64,000 nucleotides of DNA from Entomospira nematocerorum (GCF_028748105.1 NZ_CP118168.1:1178001-1242000), one strand, 5' to 3'; positions 25,889-35,977 are shown, counted from the stretch's first letter. The notes: generated by a model from the letters alone, not told the origin. Translations and numbers: made by a program.

Positions 25889-27352
25889 ATGAAAGAATAT
25901 TTACAACGTATGGGAAAATCTCTCATGTTACCTGTTGCTACACTACCAGTAGCAGCTATATTTATGGGAATAGGATATTGGATAGATCCTACTGGATGGG
26001 GGGAAAACAGCTTTACCGCAGCATTCCTTATTAAAGGTGGATCCTCTATCCTCGATAACTTAGGACTCCTTTTTGCTGTTGGCATTGCACTTGGAATGGC
26101 CAATGATAAGGATGGATCTTCCGCTTTAAGTGGTGTTGTTGCTTTTCTTGTTCCTATCACACTGATCAACACTCATTCAATAGCAATGTTCAAATCTATT
26201 CCTATTGATGATGTAAACATCGCATTTTCCAAAATTAATAATGGCAACGTCTTTTTAGGTATTGTAGCGGGCGCTATATCAAGTTCATTATATAATCGCT
26301 ATGCACAAGTAAAATTACCCATGGCTCTCTCTTTCTTTAGCGGAAGAAGACTGATTCCCATTTTATCTGCAATTGTAATGCTCGTTTTCTCCTTTATAAT
26401 GATTTACGTATGGCCTCTTGTTTTCGATAATTTAGTCACATTAGGAAAGGGCATATCTGCTTTAGGACCTTTAGGAGCAGGATTATATGGTTTTTTCAAT
26501 AGATTATTAATTCCAACCGGATTACACCACGCTCTTAATAACGTCTTTTGGTTTAACTTAGCCGACATTAATGATATTGGAAAATTTTGGTCTAATGCTG
26601 GAGTAAAAGGAGTCACCGGCATGTATCAAGCCGGATTTTTTCCAATCATGATGTTTGGATTACCAGGAGGAGCACTAGCTATCTATAATGCAGCACATCC
26701 AAATAATAAAAAAACAGTAGCATCTTTAATGATAGCAGCCGCATTTGCATCTTTTTTTACAGGAGTTACAGAGCCGCTTGAATTTTCCTTTATGTTTGTT
26801 GCTTGGCCATTATACTTATTTCATGCAATTCTCACCGGACTATCTCTGTTTATCGCATCTATGATGCATTGGACTGCTGGCTTCAACTTTAGTGCTGGAC
26901 TCATTGATTTTGTGTTAAGTCTACGAGTACCTATAGCTAATCATCCATTTATGCTAATAGGACTAGGTATTTGTATGTTTATACTATACTATATCACCTT
27001 CACTGTTGCTATCAATAAATTTAACTTACTTACACCTGGAAGAGAATCAGAGGAATCTGAGCAAAATGAAGTAGAGGCTAATCGTGAAAGTACAGCAGAA
27101 TCACTTGCGCTCAATTTATATACATTACTAGGTGGAACAGAAAATATTTTACGTATAGCTAATTGCACAACACGACTTCGTATTACAGTAAAATCAACAG
27201 CTAGCATTGATGTGGAACAGATTAAAAGGCTTAGTATTCTAGGTATTAGAGTCATTAGCGATACTTCTATCCAAATTATCATAGGAACTGAAGTACAATT
27301 TGTCGCTGATGCTCTCCATGCTATATATGATAAAGCAAAAACTTCATTATAA
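25889..27352 (+). CDS. PTS glucose/N-acetylglucosamine-type permease, EIICB
   Basis: Sugar phosphotransferase membrane permease of 487 residues. The EIIC domain (about 1-375) starts with the amphipathic MKEYLQRMGKSLMLPVATLPVAAI typical of the glucose family. It contains GLHHALNNVFW and GVTEPLEFSFMFVAW, the sugar-binding and GITE-like motifs. The EIIB domain (about 405-487) has the phosphorylated cysteine in NCTTRLRI. No EIIA domain is fused or encoded nearby, so a separate Crr-like protein must serve it. NagE/PtsG/MalX types are hard to tell apart here; the choice between GlcNAc and glucose remains open. An AGGAG site precedes the ATG by about 12 bases. Confidence 0.9.
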   Translation: MKEYLQRMGKSLMLPVATLPVAAIFMGIGYWIDPTGWGENSFTAAFLIKGGSSILDNLGLLFAVGIALGMANDKDGSSALSGVVAFLVPITLINTHSIAMFKSIPIDDVNIAFSKINNGNVFLGIVAGAISSSLYNRYAQVKLPMALSFFSGRRLIPILSAIVMLVFSFIMIYVWPLVFDNLVTLGKGISALGPLGAGLYGFFNRLLIPTGLHHALNNVFWFNLADINDIGKFWSNAGVKGVTGMYQAGFFPIMMFGLPGGALAIYNAAHPNNKKTVASLMIAAAFASFFTGVTEPLEFSFMFVAWPLYLFHAILTGLSLFIASMMHWTAGFNFSAGLIDFVLSLRVPIANHPFMLIGLGICMFILYYITFTVAINKFNLLTPGRESEESEQNEVEANRESTAESLALNLYTLLGGTENILRIANCTTRLRITVKSTASIDVEQIKRLSILGIRVISDTSIQIIIGTEVQFVADALHAIYDKAKTSL

Positions 27353-27357
27353 ATAAT

Positions 27358-27389
27358 TAGGGGAGTGTGATGGCCATCACACTCCCCTA
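27358..27389. terminator. Perfect 32-bp palindrome between convergent PTS and ABC genes
   Basis: GC-rich arms of 16 bp (27358-27373 with 27374-27389) and no spacer; a probable bidirectional terminator, though the T runs are short. Confidence 0.75.
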
Positions 27390-27412
27390 TCCATAATAGT
27401 ATTTATGAATTT

Positions 27413-28303
27413 CTAAATACTACCAATACGACGCATCTTTATATAATCAAAAAATACGAGGGATAGAACTGTTATTATATATGGCAAAGCTAAAAAGAAT
27501 TCTCTAGGAATATATGTAGCACTAGAACTCCCAATCATATGAGCTATCGTCATAGCTGATCCAAATAACAGGGATGCCATAGTAACTCCACCTACTCTCC
27601 AACGACCAAAATTAATTGCAGCTAAGGCGATAAAGCCTGTACCATTAATAAAATTTCCACTATATTGAATACTTTGGGTCAACACCATACTCGCGCCAGC
27701 TAATCCTGCCAACGATCCACCAAGAAGAACCCCAATATACTGCATTTTGGATACCGGTATGCCGGCTCCAGATGCAGCTTGAGGACTTTCACCACATGCT
27801 TTGAGCCGTAAACCAAAAACTCTTTTATTCAAAATATACCAAGTCAAAAGGATGACAATCAAAGCAATAAGTGCACTAGGATAAATATGAAACATCGTAT
27901 ATCCCTTCATTCCAATTTGAAATGGCTTTGTATGCTCCTGATTAAAGATTAATTGAGCGAAAAATACGGTTAACCCAGCGGCTAGGAGATTAATACCAGT
28001 TCCAGAAATAATTTGATTACTCTTAAATGTGATAGTCGCAAATGCATGTATGATACTCAATATCGTAGCCACAATCATAGCTAATATCAAGGCGATTGTA
28101 ATAGACAATTCATTTCCCAAAGAAGATTCTAAAAGTACATGTGTTGTTGCCGCAGTAAATGCACCAAATCCCATTAGTCCTTCTAGACCAATATTTACAA
28201 TACCACTTTTTTCACTAATCAATCCACCCATAGAGGCAAGAATGATAGGAGCAGAAATGGTTAATGCTAAGGGTAAAAATGTCTGTATAAATGTCATACT
28301 CAT
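27413..28303 (-). CDS. Nucleoside/simple-sugar ABC transporter permease (NupQ/YufQ type)
   Basis: Inner-membrane permease of the BMP-type ABC importer, 296 residues. Hydrophobic segments, the GGLISEKSGIVNIGLEGLMGFGAF motif near the N-terminus, and GLRLKACGESPQAASGAGIPVSKMQYIGVLLGG identify the family (BPD_transp_2). It is the last of three genes; two bases separate it from the larger permease upstream. Together with that permease and the ATPase it should import purine nucleosides or related compounds. The substrate-binding lipoprotein is not in the window. Confidence 0.9.
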   Translation of the reverse strand: MSMTFIQTFLPLALTISAPIILASMGGLISEKSGIVNIGLEGLMGFGAFTAATTHVLLESSLGNELSITIALILAMIVATILSIIHAFATITFKSNQIISGTGINLLAAGLTVFFAQLIFNQEHTKPFQIGMKGYTMFHIYPSALIALIVILLTWYILNKRVFGLRLKACGESPQAASGAGIPVSKMQYIGVLLGGSLAGLAGASMVLTQSIQYSGNFINGTGFIALAAINFGRWRVGGVTMASLLFGSAMTIAHMIGSSSATYIPREFFLALPYIITVLSLVFFDYIKMRRIGSI

Positions 28304-28305
28304 CG

Positions 28306-29439
28306 TTAATCCATTTCCTTCTCTTTATTTTTAGCTTTTATCACCCATTGACCAAGACGAAGCTTTATCCCTGTAGAAAGAGCTATAAAAATTACAACAA
28401 AAGCACTAATCATCGTTGCAATTTCACGTGGTATTCCTCGAGATTGCATCAATGGTGCTGCCGCATTAAGTAATCCAAAAAATAATCCTGACAGTAATGT
28501 TCCTATAGCCGAGCCACCAGATACTAACCCAACGGCAATACCAGTAAAACCATATTGATCCTGTGCTCGAATTACATTTGCAAAAGTAAAGCTTCCTAGG
28601 TAAACAATTCCTCCAGCAAGACCAGCGAAAAATCCTGCTCCTGCCATAGCTACCACAGCAGAACGAACAGGAGCGATACCAGCAAATTTTGCTGCAAGTG
28701 GACTAAATCCAGAAGCACGTAAACTAAAACCCCATTTAGTCTTTTCCATGATAATATGATATACAATCAAAGACACAATCACTAAAAAAAGGCCGTTATT
28801 CAGTAAAGACCCATTTGTAATACTCTGGAACCAGCTATTTGCTAACAAAGCTTCCTGCGGAAAATTATCTGCCCTATAAGAATTAGCTCCTGGTAGATAT
28901 TTTTGAGAAAACCAGCGACTAAAGTAAAAAGCTATATAGTTAAACATAATTGTCAATACAACTTCAGATGTTTGATATCGCCCTCGTAGCCAACCAACAA
29001 TAGCACCCCATCCTGCCGCAAATAGAGCACCAATAATAACCGCAACAATTCCCGTAACGCCCATAACTGGTGGAAGCAAAAAAGCAAAATACTGAGCAAA
29101 AGTTAACCCTATAATAAATTGTCCTTCTGCACCAATATTAAAAAATCCACTGCGTAGAGCTATATTAAATGACAGTCCTGTAAGAATCAAAGGCATACTA
29201 TTTGTCAACCATGTACCAATATAACGAGCGTTAAAACGATATTTTGAGAAATCATAGCCAGTGATCGTCTGTACTATAGTATTATACATCACAGATGGCT
29301 TAAGACCTACAAGATAGAGCAATACTGTCGATAAGAAAAATCCTAAGAGTATAACATAAACACTCATGATGAATTCATTTTTAATGGAGAAATCGACAAA
29401 CTGTACTAACTTAGAAGAATTCACTTTTTTCATATTCAC
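28306..29439 (-). CDS. Nucleoside/simple-sugar ABC transporter permease (NupP/YufP type)
   Basis: The second permease of the BMP-type importer, 377 residues. It has an N-terminal cytoplasmic stretch and then multiple helices, with LALRSGFFNIGAEGQFIIG and WGFSLRASGFSPLAAKFAGI as family motifs that mirror those in the smaller permease, and a conserved GLAGGIVYLG. It is packed between the ATPase (7 bases) and the second permease (2 bases), so co-translation is likely. Confidence 0.9.
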   Translation of the reverse strand: MNMKKVNSSKLVQFVDFSIKNEFIMSVYVILLGFFLSTVLLYLVGLKPSVMYNTIVQTITGYDFSKYRFNARYIGTWLTNSMPLILTGLSFNIALRSGFFNIGAEGQFIIGLTFAQYFAFLLPPVMGVTGIVAVIIGALFAAGWGAIVGWLRGRYQTSEVVLTIMFNYIAFYFSRWFSQKYLPGANSYRADNFPQEALLANSWFQSITNGSLLNNGLFLVIVSLIVYHIIMEKTKWGFSLRASGFSPLAAKFAGIAPVRSAVVAMAGAGFFAGLAGGIVYLGSFTFANVIRAQDQYGFTGIAVGLVSGGSAIGTLLSGLFFGLLNAAAPLMQSRGIPREIATMISAFVVIFIALSTGIKLRLGQWVIKAKNKEKEMD

Positions 29440-29446
29440 ATATCCC

Positions 29447-30982
29447 CTATCCTACAACTGTTTCTTTATGAGAAGCTGTCATCATCTGCCCCACTTGCTG
29501 TCGTGTTGCATCTTTTGCATCAATAATACCTACTATACTCCCATGTGAAATCGTTGCAATACGATCACATAAATTCAAAATTTCATCTAATTCAAAACTA
29601 ATAAGAAGTACTGCTTTGCCTGCATTTCTTTGAGCAATAATCTGACGATGGATATATTCAATTGATCCAACATCTAATCCACGTGTAGGTTGACAAACAA
29701 CAAGAAGCTTTGAGGCAATTGTCATCTCACGTGCCACTACAACTTTTTGACGATTACCACCAGATAATTCACTAATAGAAGAACGCCAACCATTAGCAGA
29801 TCGTACATCAAAATTTTCTAACTGAACCTGTGCATCATCACTAATTTTTTTCTTATTCAAAAATCCCAGTACACTACTATATGGATTTCTATAAAAGGTC
29901 TTCAAAACATAATTTTCAGCTAAATTGAAATTACTAATAACCGCTTGTGTCTCACGATCCTCGGGCGTTAATCCCAGCCCCATCTCTACTCGCTTACGAA
30001 CACCAAAGGATGTGACATCTACCTCATCAAGATAAATCTTACCCTTTACAGGTTTCACTACACCTGACAATGCTAAAGCAAGTTCACTTTGACCATTCCC
30101 ATCAACACCAGCAATACCTAAAACCTCTCCTGCATGAACAGACAAAGAGAGATCCTTTACAGCAATACTACCACGCATCGATTTCACAGAAATATTCTCT
30201 AAACGTAAAACAACATTACCAATTGTTGGAGCATCCTTTTGTGTAACAAATTCTACAGCATGCCCTACCATCATCTCAGCTAACTGAGCTTCAGTACAAT
30301 CTGATACATCTGCAGACCCAACAATTTTTCCACGCCGAAGAACAGTCACTTGATCCGCACAAGTCTTGATTTCTTTGAGTTTGTGACTGATGAAAATAAT
30401 GGTTCTTCCCTGTGCTTTAAGCCGTAAAATAATTTGCATGAGATCATCAATCTCTTGAGGTGTTAAAACCGCTGTTGGTTCATCAAGAACAATAATTCTT
30501 GCATCACGATACAATGTTTTAAGAATTTCAACACGTTGTTGCATACCAACATTAATATTCGCTATACGAGCATCTGGATCCACTGCTAAACCAAACTGAT
30601 GTGATATCTCTTGAATCTTACTCCGAGCACGTTGATAATTTATATGTCCCCAAGCCGTCTTTGGTTCTAAGCCCAAAATAATATTCTCAGTAACAGTATA
30701 ACTAGGAACTAACTTAAAGTGCTGATGAACCATACCAATTCCTAATGCATTTGCATCATTTGGATTATGAATCAAAACAGATTTTCCATCGACCAATATC
30801 TCCCCACTATCAGCCTGCAACAAACCAAATAAAATCGAAGTAATTGTTGATTTTCCTGCACCATTCTCTCCTAATAGTGCATGAACCTCTCCCTTTTTTA
30901 TACGCCAGGAAACGTGATCATTCGCCACCAACGTACCAAACCTCTTGGTGATTTCTTTAAACTCTATTGCATATTCATCCAT
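29447..30982 (-). CDS. Nucleoside ABC transporter ATP-binding protein (NupO/YufO type), two ATPase domains
   Basis: Double ATP-binding cassette of about 511 residues. Domain 1 has Walker A GENGAGKST and a Walker B LDEPTAVLTP. Domain 2 has the degenerate GVDGNGQSE in place of Walker A, signature LSGGNRQK and CQPTRGLD, as usual in this family. The frame extends to an ATG at 31021, but family proteins start close to IEFKEITKRFG and a TATAAT box lies between. I therefore take the ATG at 30982. The expected transcript start coincides with that codon, so the message is probably leaderless. Confidence 0.9.
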   Translation of the reverse strand: MDEYAIEFKEITKRFGTLVANDHVSWRIKKGEVHALLGENGAGKSTITSILFGLLQADSGEILVDGKSVLIHNPNDANALGIGMVHQHFKLVPSYTVTENIILGLEPKTAWGHINYQRARSKIQEISHQFGLAVDPDARIANINVGMQQRVEILKTLYRDARIIVLDEPTAVLTPQEIDDLMQIILRLKAQGRTIIFISHKLKEIKTCADQVTVLRRGKIVGSADVSDCTEAQLAEMMVGHAVEFVTQKDAPTIGNVVLRLENISVKSMRGSIAVKDLSLSVHAGEVLGIAGVDGNGQSELALALSGVVKPVKGKIYLDEVDVTSFGVRKRVEMGLGLTPEDRETQAVISNFNLAENYVLKTFYRNPYSSVLGFLNKKKISDDAQVQLENFDVRSANGWRSSISELSGGNRQKVVVAREMTIASKLLVVCQPTRGLDVGSIEYIHRQIIAQRNAGKAVLLISFELDEILNLCDRIATISHGSIVGIIDAKDATRQQVGQMMTASHKETVVG

Positions 30983-30988
30983 ATAGCA

Positions 30989-31017
30989 ATTATACACAGT
31001 TAAGCCGATGCTGTCTA
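30989..31017 (-). promoter_or_regulatory. Promoter of the ABC operon, probably leaderless
   Basis: Leftward TAGACA (complement of 31012-31017), 17-base spacer, TATAAT (complement of 30989-30994). Seven bases on is the A of the start codon at 30982. No ribosome site is present. Confidence 0.65.
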
Positions 31018-31108
31018 GCAAATTAAAATGAAGAATGCACTCTCTTCATAAAGACTAAAAAGATTCTAGAAAATAGTACATTCATTCAATAGACCCTTAA
31101 GATGACTC

Positions 31109-31137
31109 TTGCAAAATATAGCATATTAAGGTAGAAT
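31109..31137 (+). promoter_or_regulatory. Promoter of the XPB helicase operon
   Basis: TTGCAA (31109-31114), 17-base spacer, TAGAAT (31132-31137). The start codon at 31151 is only 13 bases past the -10 box, leaving about 7 bases of leader and no ribosome site. Confidence 0.6.
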
Positions 31138-31150
31138 AACTCTTCGATCT

Positions 31151-32812
31151 ATGAAATATACAGATAATAAACCCCTAATCATTCAAAGTGATGGTTCCCT
31201 CATTCTAGATACTCATACAGAGATCTTTGAGGATGTCAGAAATGTTATTAGCCTCTTTGCTGAACTTGAGAAAAGTCCTGAACATTTTCATCAATATCGT
31301 ATTACCGATCTATCTTTGTGGAATGCATGTGCAATAGATATCTCTTTAGAACATATTATATCATCACTCCAGTCGTATAGCCGGTATCCAATCCCACCAA
31401 GTATCCTTATCAAAATAGAACAGCGTTATAGCCGATATGGACACTTACAATTAGAGAGTCATCCAACAAATCCCGATCTTCTTCTACTTAAAGTCTTAAA
31501 TAAACCTCATTTAGATAAAGAGCTACAAAGTCAACCCCGACTCAAAAAAATAATACACCATCTGAAAGAGAACGAGTTTATCCTTAACAGTCTTGATCGT
31601 GGCTCCGTAAAACACGAACTCATGAAACTAGGTTGGCCTGTAACAGATATTGCTCCCTTGACCGAAGGCGATCCCCTCCCATTCACATTAAATACAACAA
31701 CAAAACTCAGAAATTATCAAATCTCAGCCATCAATGCCTTTCTAGGAGATAAACAACTAGGCCGTGGATTTGGTACCATTGTTCTTCCTTGTGGATCTGG
31801 AAAGACACTTGTAGGTATTGGAACAATGGAATCTTTACAATGTGAAACACTTATTTTAGCTGTAAATGTAGCAGCCGCTCGCCAGTGGATTCGAGAAATT
31901 ATAACACGCACATCACTTAACGAAACACAAGTCAGTGAATACTCAGGTCAATCAAAAAATATCACTCCCGTAACAGTAGCAACCTATCAAATACTAGTCT
32001 GGAGAAAAGATAAAGAATCTGAATTTATACACTTTAATCTTTTTAAACAACGTAAATGGGGATTAATTATTTATGATGAAGCACACCTCCTACCAGCTCC
32101 AATTTTTCGAATCACCAGTGAAATTCAAAGCGTCCGTCGTCTAGGTCTAACAGCAACTCTTGTACGTGAAGATAATGCAGAAACAGAGGTCTTCACTCTC
32201 ATAGGACCAAAGCGCTTTGACGCACCATGGAAGGAACTTGAGAGTCAAGGATGGATTGCTGAGGCTCAGTGTATTGAAGTTAAATGCGATCTCAATGAAA
32301 AAGAACAACTAGAGTATGCTATTGCACCAAGTCGATCGAAGATTCGTATTGCTAGTGAAGCTGAAATGAAAATTAGCGTTATTGAGAAAATCCTCCAAAA
32401 CCATAGTAATCTACCAACAATCATAATCGGTCAATACCTCAGTCAACTACAGACAGTCGCAAAGCGCTTTAATCTGCCTATTATCACGGGAAAAACACCA
32501 CAAGCAGAACGAGAGAAACTGTATCACCAATTTAGAAACAATGAAATCCAAACGTTGATCCTCTCCAAAGTTGCCAATTTCTCTATTGACCTACCAGATG
32601 CAACGATAGCGATTCAACTCTCTGGTAGTTTTGGAAGTAGACAAGAAGAGGCTCAACGACTTGGTCGTATTTTACGGCCAAAAGATGATATCAGTTATTT
32701 TTACAGCCTTGTCACGCGATTTACTCTTGAAGAAGAATTCGCACTCAACCGTATGCGGTTTCTCACAGAACAAGGATACCTCTACCAGATTATCAATCAT
32801 GAGGAATTATAA
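31151..32812 (+). CDS. XPB/ERCC3-type DNA helicase
   Basis: Superfamily 2 helicase, 553 residues, of the bacterial XPB type. The N-terminal 120 residues (LIIQSDGSLIL, then YRITDLSLWNA and RYSRYGHLQLESH) match the Helicase_C_3 domain usually found there. The motor has Walker A PCGSGKT (about 213-219), DEAH (309-312), LGLTATLVRED containing the XPB RED motif, and RLGRILRPK as motif VI. It unwinds DNA 3'-5' in family members; its bacterial role, perhaps in repair or transcription, is unsettled. The next gene starts on the base after its stop. Confidence 0.9.
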   Translation: MKYTDNKPLIIQSDGSLILDTHTEIFEDVRNVISLFAELEKSPEHFHQYRITDLSLWNACAIDISLEHIISSLQSYSRYPIPPSILIKIEQRYSRYGHLQLESHPTNPDLLLLKVLNKPHLDKELQSQPRLKKIIHHLKENEFILNSLDRGSVKHELMKLGWPVTDIAPLTEGDPLPFTLNTTTKLRNYQISAINAFLGDKQLGRGFGTIVLPCGSGKTLVGIGTMESLQCETLILAVNVAAARQWIREIITRTSLNETQVSEYSGQSKNITPVTVATYQILVWRKDKESEFIHFNLFKQRKWGLIIYDEAHLLPAPIFRITSEIQSVRRLGLTATLVREDNAETEVFTLIGPKRFDAPWKELESQGWIAEAQCIEVKCDLNEKEQLEYAIAPSRSKIRIASEAEMKISVIEKILQNHSNLPTIIIGQYLSQLQTVAKRFNLPIITGKTPQAEREKLYHQFRNNEIQTLILSKVANFSIDLPDATIAIQLSGSFGSRQEEAQRLGRILRPKDDISYFYSLVTRFTLEEEFALNRMRFLTEQGYLYQIINHEEL

Positions 32813-34699
32813 ATGCCTAATTCATCTGACATATTGGAACAATACTTTCATCAACTCAATGACGCATCCATCATCCGTCTTGCAAAACACTACTTACAAG
32901 ATGAATTATATCGTAAAGATAAAAAAGATCTCATAACAAAGCTCATCTCTTTTCTCCAAAGTGAATCAACGCAACAAACTCTACTACTATTACTAGATTC
33001 TGATGATATCGAAATACTCCACGCGCTTTATAGTTATCATCAATATACACAAAGTCAACCCATGCCCAAACAAAAAGAGCTACAATCTCTCTTAAATCTT
33101 CTCTATCCATGGAAAGAACAAAAACTCCTCATTAAATTACAAAACCTACAAGATAGATTGTGGGTTATTAAACATCCACATGATAAAACACTACAAATTA
33201 ATCCAATTCTCCTACCTATGCTACTAGAGCATCACTTTAACCAAACTCACTATCATATGGATGAAACCCTACTAACAAAACACTCTCTTCCTATAAATTT
33301 ATCCCTCATTCAAGCCTTTCTTACTATTATTTTTAGTAAGTCTCCTCAAGAGAGATCACTAGACATACTCTCTACGCATCTACATCCCCATTTAAGCCGA
33401 GGGATGATACAATCACTTTTGCATGCATTACATAAACTAAATATTATTAATGAGCTAGATCAAATTAATATTATCCTATTAGAGCAGCTTTGTAGCCTAT
33501 CCTCTCCTAGAATTATTGCCATTATCTATAGTACGATGATATGCATAGAAGAAGAAACTATCGAATTTAATCCACTAACCGATCTTTTGACATACCTACT
33601 CTCCACATCTCCAAAATTATGGCATAGTAATGATCTTATGCGACTCTACTACTTTTGGAGTGAAACCCGAACACCTATTCATACTGAAGCACTACTCTCC
33701 ACACTCCAATACCATCATATACTACAGCAGGATCCTGAAAACCAGAATTATTATATCAATACAGAGTACACATACCAGATATCCACGTTACACATTGAAG
33801 CAAATCTTAGCTTTTTCTATCCATACGATCATTCCCTTGAATTTATCCCAATTATTAGTTCACGCCTTATCCGTTATGATACCTTTAGCCAATATATCCT
33901 CGAGAAATCATATTTTATAAAAGCGGTAGAAGTAGGTTACAACTCACAGCTCTTAAAACAGTTTTACATAGATATTTCGGATAATCCAGAATTATTAGAA
34001 CAAACATTTAATTACTGGCTATCATCTACCGCATCCTTTATTTTATATCAAGGCTATATCATGCATATACAAGCATTATATAAACATCTTCTTGATAACC
34101 CTGAATTTATAGAAAAATTTGTTTTGCAAATCATTAATAAAGAGTGTATTCTCTTAAAAAAAGCTCCAGATGCCTCATTTTATTCCTTTTTTGAGAAGAA
34201 TGCACTTCCAAGACCCCTCTTATTCAAAGAAAATGATAAATATGAAGAAACAAATATAATCTCTCCTTCCATGCAAGATCTTAAAGCTACCGAATCCTTT
34301 AAAATGTTTCCTCATTATAGAGAGCATACAAAAGTTGTAGAGCAACAATCCCTATCCCATCCAAACAAAGATCATTACAAGCAAATTCTTATGGAACGCA
34401 AGCTCATTCTGAATGATGATCAACTGTATCACATATCTTTCTTTCGACAACAAGCATCAGGTTTAGATTTTCAAGCAAAAACACGCCTTATTGAACTAGC
34501 CATTAAAGAGAATAAAGATCTATATCTTCAAATAAAACAATCTACTGGAGAAAAAGAGCTACACATTCTCCCGATGCACTTCGACAAAAAAACAACACTC
34601 CTCCTCAAAGCTTACGACTATCGAGTAGAAAAATTCGTTAGTATTCACGCAAATGCGATGTTGCATATTGAAATTATAGAACGATCCCTTATTTACTAG
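32813..34699 (+). CDS. XPB partner protein with Helicase_C_3-like domain
   Basis: A 628-residue protein without helicase motor motifs. A middle segment (about 320-440: LHIEANLSFFYPYDHSLEFIP, then a Y-x-LEKSYFIKAVEVGYNSQ stretch and FNYWLSSTASFILYQG) resembles the Helicase_C_3 domain that also opens the XPB helicase. The last 95 residues (TRLIELAIKENKDLYLQIKQ to IEIIERS) look like a WYL-type small beta domain. It starts on the base after the xpb stop. Actinobacterial XPB genes also have a Helicase_C_3 neighbour, so a conserved partnership is plausible. Function unknown. Confidence 0.68.
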   Translation: MPNSSDILEQYFHQLNDASIIRLAKHYLQDELYRKDKKDLITKLISFLQSESTQQTLLLLLDSDDIEILHALYSYHQYTQSQPMPKQKELQSLLNLLYPWKEQKLLIKLQNLQDRLWVIKHPHDKTLQINPILLPMLLEHHFNQTHYHMDETLLTKHSLPINLSLIQAFLTIIFSKSPQERSLDILSTHLHPHLSRGMIQSLLHALHKLNIINELDQINIILLEQLCSLSSPRIIAIIYSTMICIEEETIEFNPLTDLLTYLLSTSPKLWHSNDLMRLYYFWSETRTPIHTEALLSTLQYHHILQQDPENQNYYINTEYTYQISTLHIEANLSFFYPYDHSLEFIPIISSRLIRYDTFSQYILEKSYFIKAVEVGYNSQLLKQFYIDISDNPELLEQTFNYWLSSTASFILYQGYIMHIQALYKHLLDNPEFIEKFVLQIINKECILLKKAPDASFYSFFEKNALPRPLLFKENDKYEETNIISPSMQDLKATESFKMFPHYREHTKVVEQQSLSHPNKDHYKQILMERKLILNDDQLYHISFFRQQASGLDFQAKTRLIELAIKENKDLYLQIKQSTGEKELHILPMHFDKKTTLLLKAYDYRVEKFVSIHANAMLHIEIIERSLIY

Positions 34700-34708
34700 G
34701 AGTTACTC

Positions 34709-35968
34709 ATGTCTGAATATGTGGACGATCTCTTATCTCGAAGAAAAAATTCCCTCCCAGTTGATAATGTATTCCGATTTAAATGTCTGCTACGATTTAA
34801 AAATAATATCCCAAAAACCCTTACAAACTATAAAATAATTCATATTGCAGGTAGTAAAGGTAAAGGTTCTACAGCATTCTATTTATCATGTATGTTACAG
34901 CATCTAAACCGTAAAACACTTCTTTTTACGTCGCCACATCTTATTGATATCCGTGAGCGATTCTCCTATGAAAATAGAACTTTAGATGATGTAATGTGGC
35001 ATAAATCATTACATTGGCTACAAGAACAAGAAAAAATTCTACAGATACGTCTATCTTTTTTTGATGCGATGACGATTCTATGCTTTTATATAGCATCACA
35101 ACTACCTATTGATACACTCATCCTTGAGACTGGCTTAGGTGGTACATGGGATGCAACTAATATATGTAAACCCAACATCACGATTATTACACCCATTGAA
35201 CTAGAGCATACAAGTATCTTAGGAGATACAATCGAAGCAATTACACAAGAAAAGGCGGGAATTATTAAAGATCATACGCCTATTTTTATGTCAAGCCAAT
35301 CACCACAAGCAGAATCCATTATTAGAAAAAAAGCAATAAGCTGTAATGCCCCACTCTTTTCATACAAGGATTTTATTCATATCACTCGTGATGACCTCAT
35401 CAAAAACAACGCCCTTGACTTCTTCTATCAGGGAAAAGAATATCATGCTATATTCCCCACTCCTCTCATTACGCTAGCCGATAATGCCCTGTTATCATTA
35501 ATAGTTACACAATATCTTTATTCACATGAAAATATAATATACCTATGGATTAAAACTATTCCCCATTGTTTTTTCCCAGGAAGATATCAGCAAATTCAAT
35601 CTCAACCCACGCCTATTATACTCGATGGAAGCCATACAACGGAAAGTTTAAACAAAACATCCAGTACGTTTTATAAGCAGTATCAACACAGAAAACGTCT
35701 TCTTATTTTCGGATGTGCACAAGATAAAGATTTCATCACTATGCAACAATCATTTATCTATTTTGATACCATATATCTTGTAAATATTAAACATACTCCG
35801 AATAAAATGAAAGAGTATGCCTCTAAAACAAACCTACCATATTATGATGATCTTGCTCTGTTATTAACAACTATAAGTACCACTAACTTCTCCGAAGAAC
35901 AAGCTATTCTTCTAACAGGATCATTATATCTAGTAGGTGAGGCTCTCACTTTTTATCAAGCAAGATGA
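34709..35968 (+). CDS. folC: Folylpolyglutamate synthase / dihydrofolate synthase
   Basis: Mur-ligase-type enzyme that adds glutamate to folates; 419 residues. The ATP loop is GSKGKGST, followed by LFTSPHLIDIRERF with the conserved FolC segment, LETGLGGTWDATN, and ITPIELEHTSILGDT with the ligand-binding His and an EKAGIIK motif. It begins 9 bases after the XPB partner and closes the operon. Whether it has the dihydrofolate synthase activity as well cannot be decided here. Confidence 0.9.
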   Translation: MSEYVDDLLSRRKNSLPVDNVFRFKCLLRFKNNIPKTLTNYKIIHIAGSKGKGSTAFYLSCMLQHLNRKTLLFTSPHLIDIRERFSYENRTLDDVMWHKSLHWLQEQEKILQIRLSFFDAMTILCFYIASQLPIDTLILETGLGGTWDATNICKPNITIITPIELEHTSILGDTIEAITQEKAGIIKDHTPIFMSSQSPQAESIIRKKAISCNAPLFSYKDFIHITRDDLIKNNALDFFYQGKEYHAIFPTPLITLADNALLSLIVTQYLYSHENIIYLWIKTIPHCFFPGRYQQIQSQPTPIILDGSHTTESLNKTSSTFYKQYQHRKRLLIFGCAQDKDFITMQQSFIYFDTIYLVNIKHTPNKMKEYASKTNLPYYDDLALLLTTISTTNFSEEQAILLTGSLYLVGEALTFYQAR

Positions 35969-35977
35969 AATCGATAT

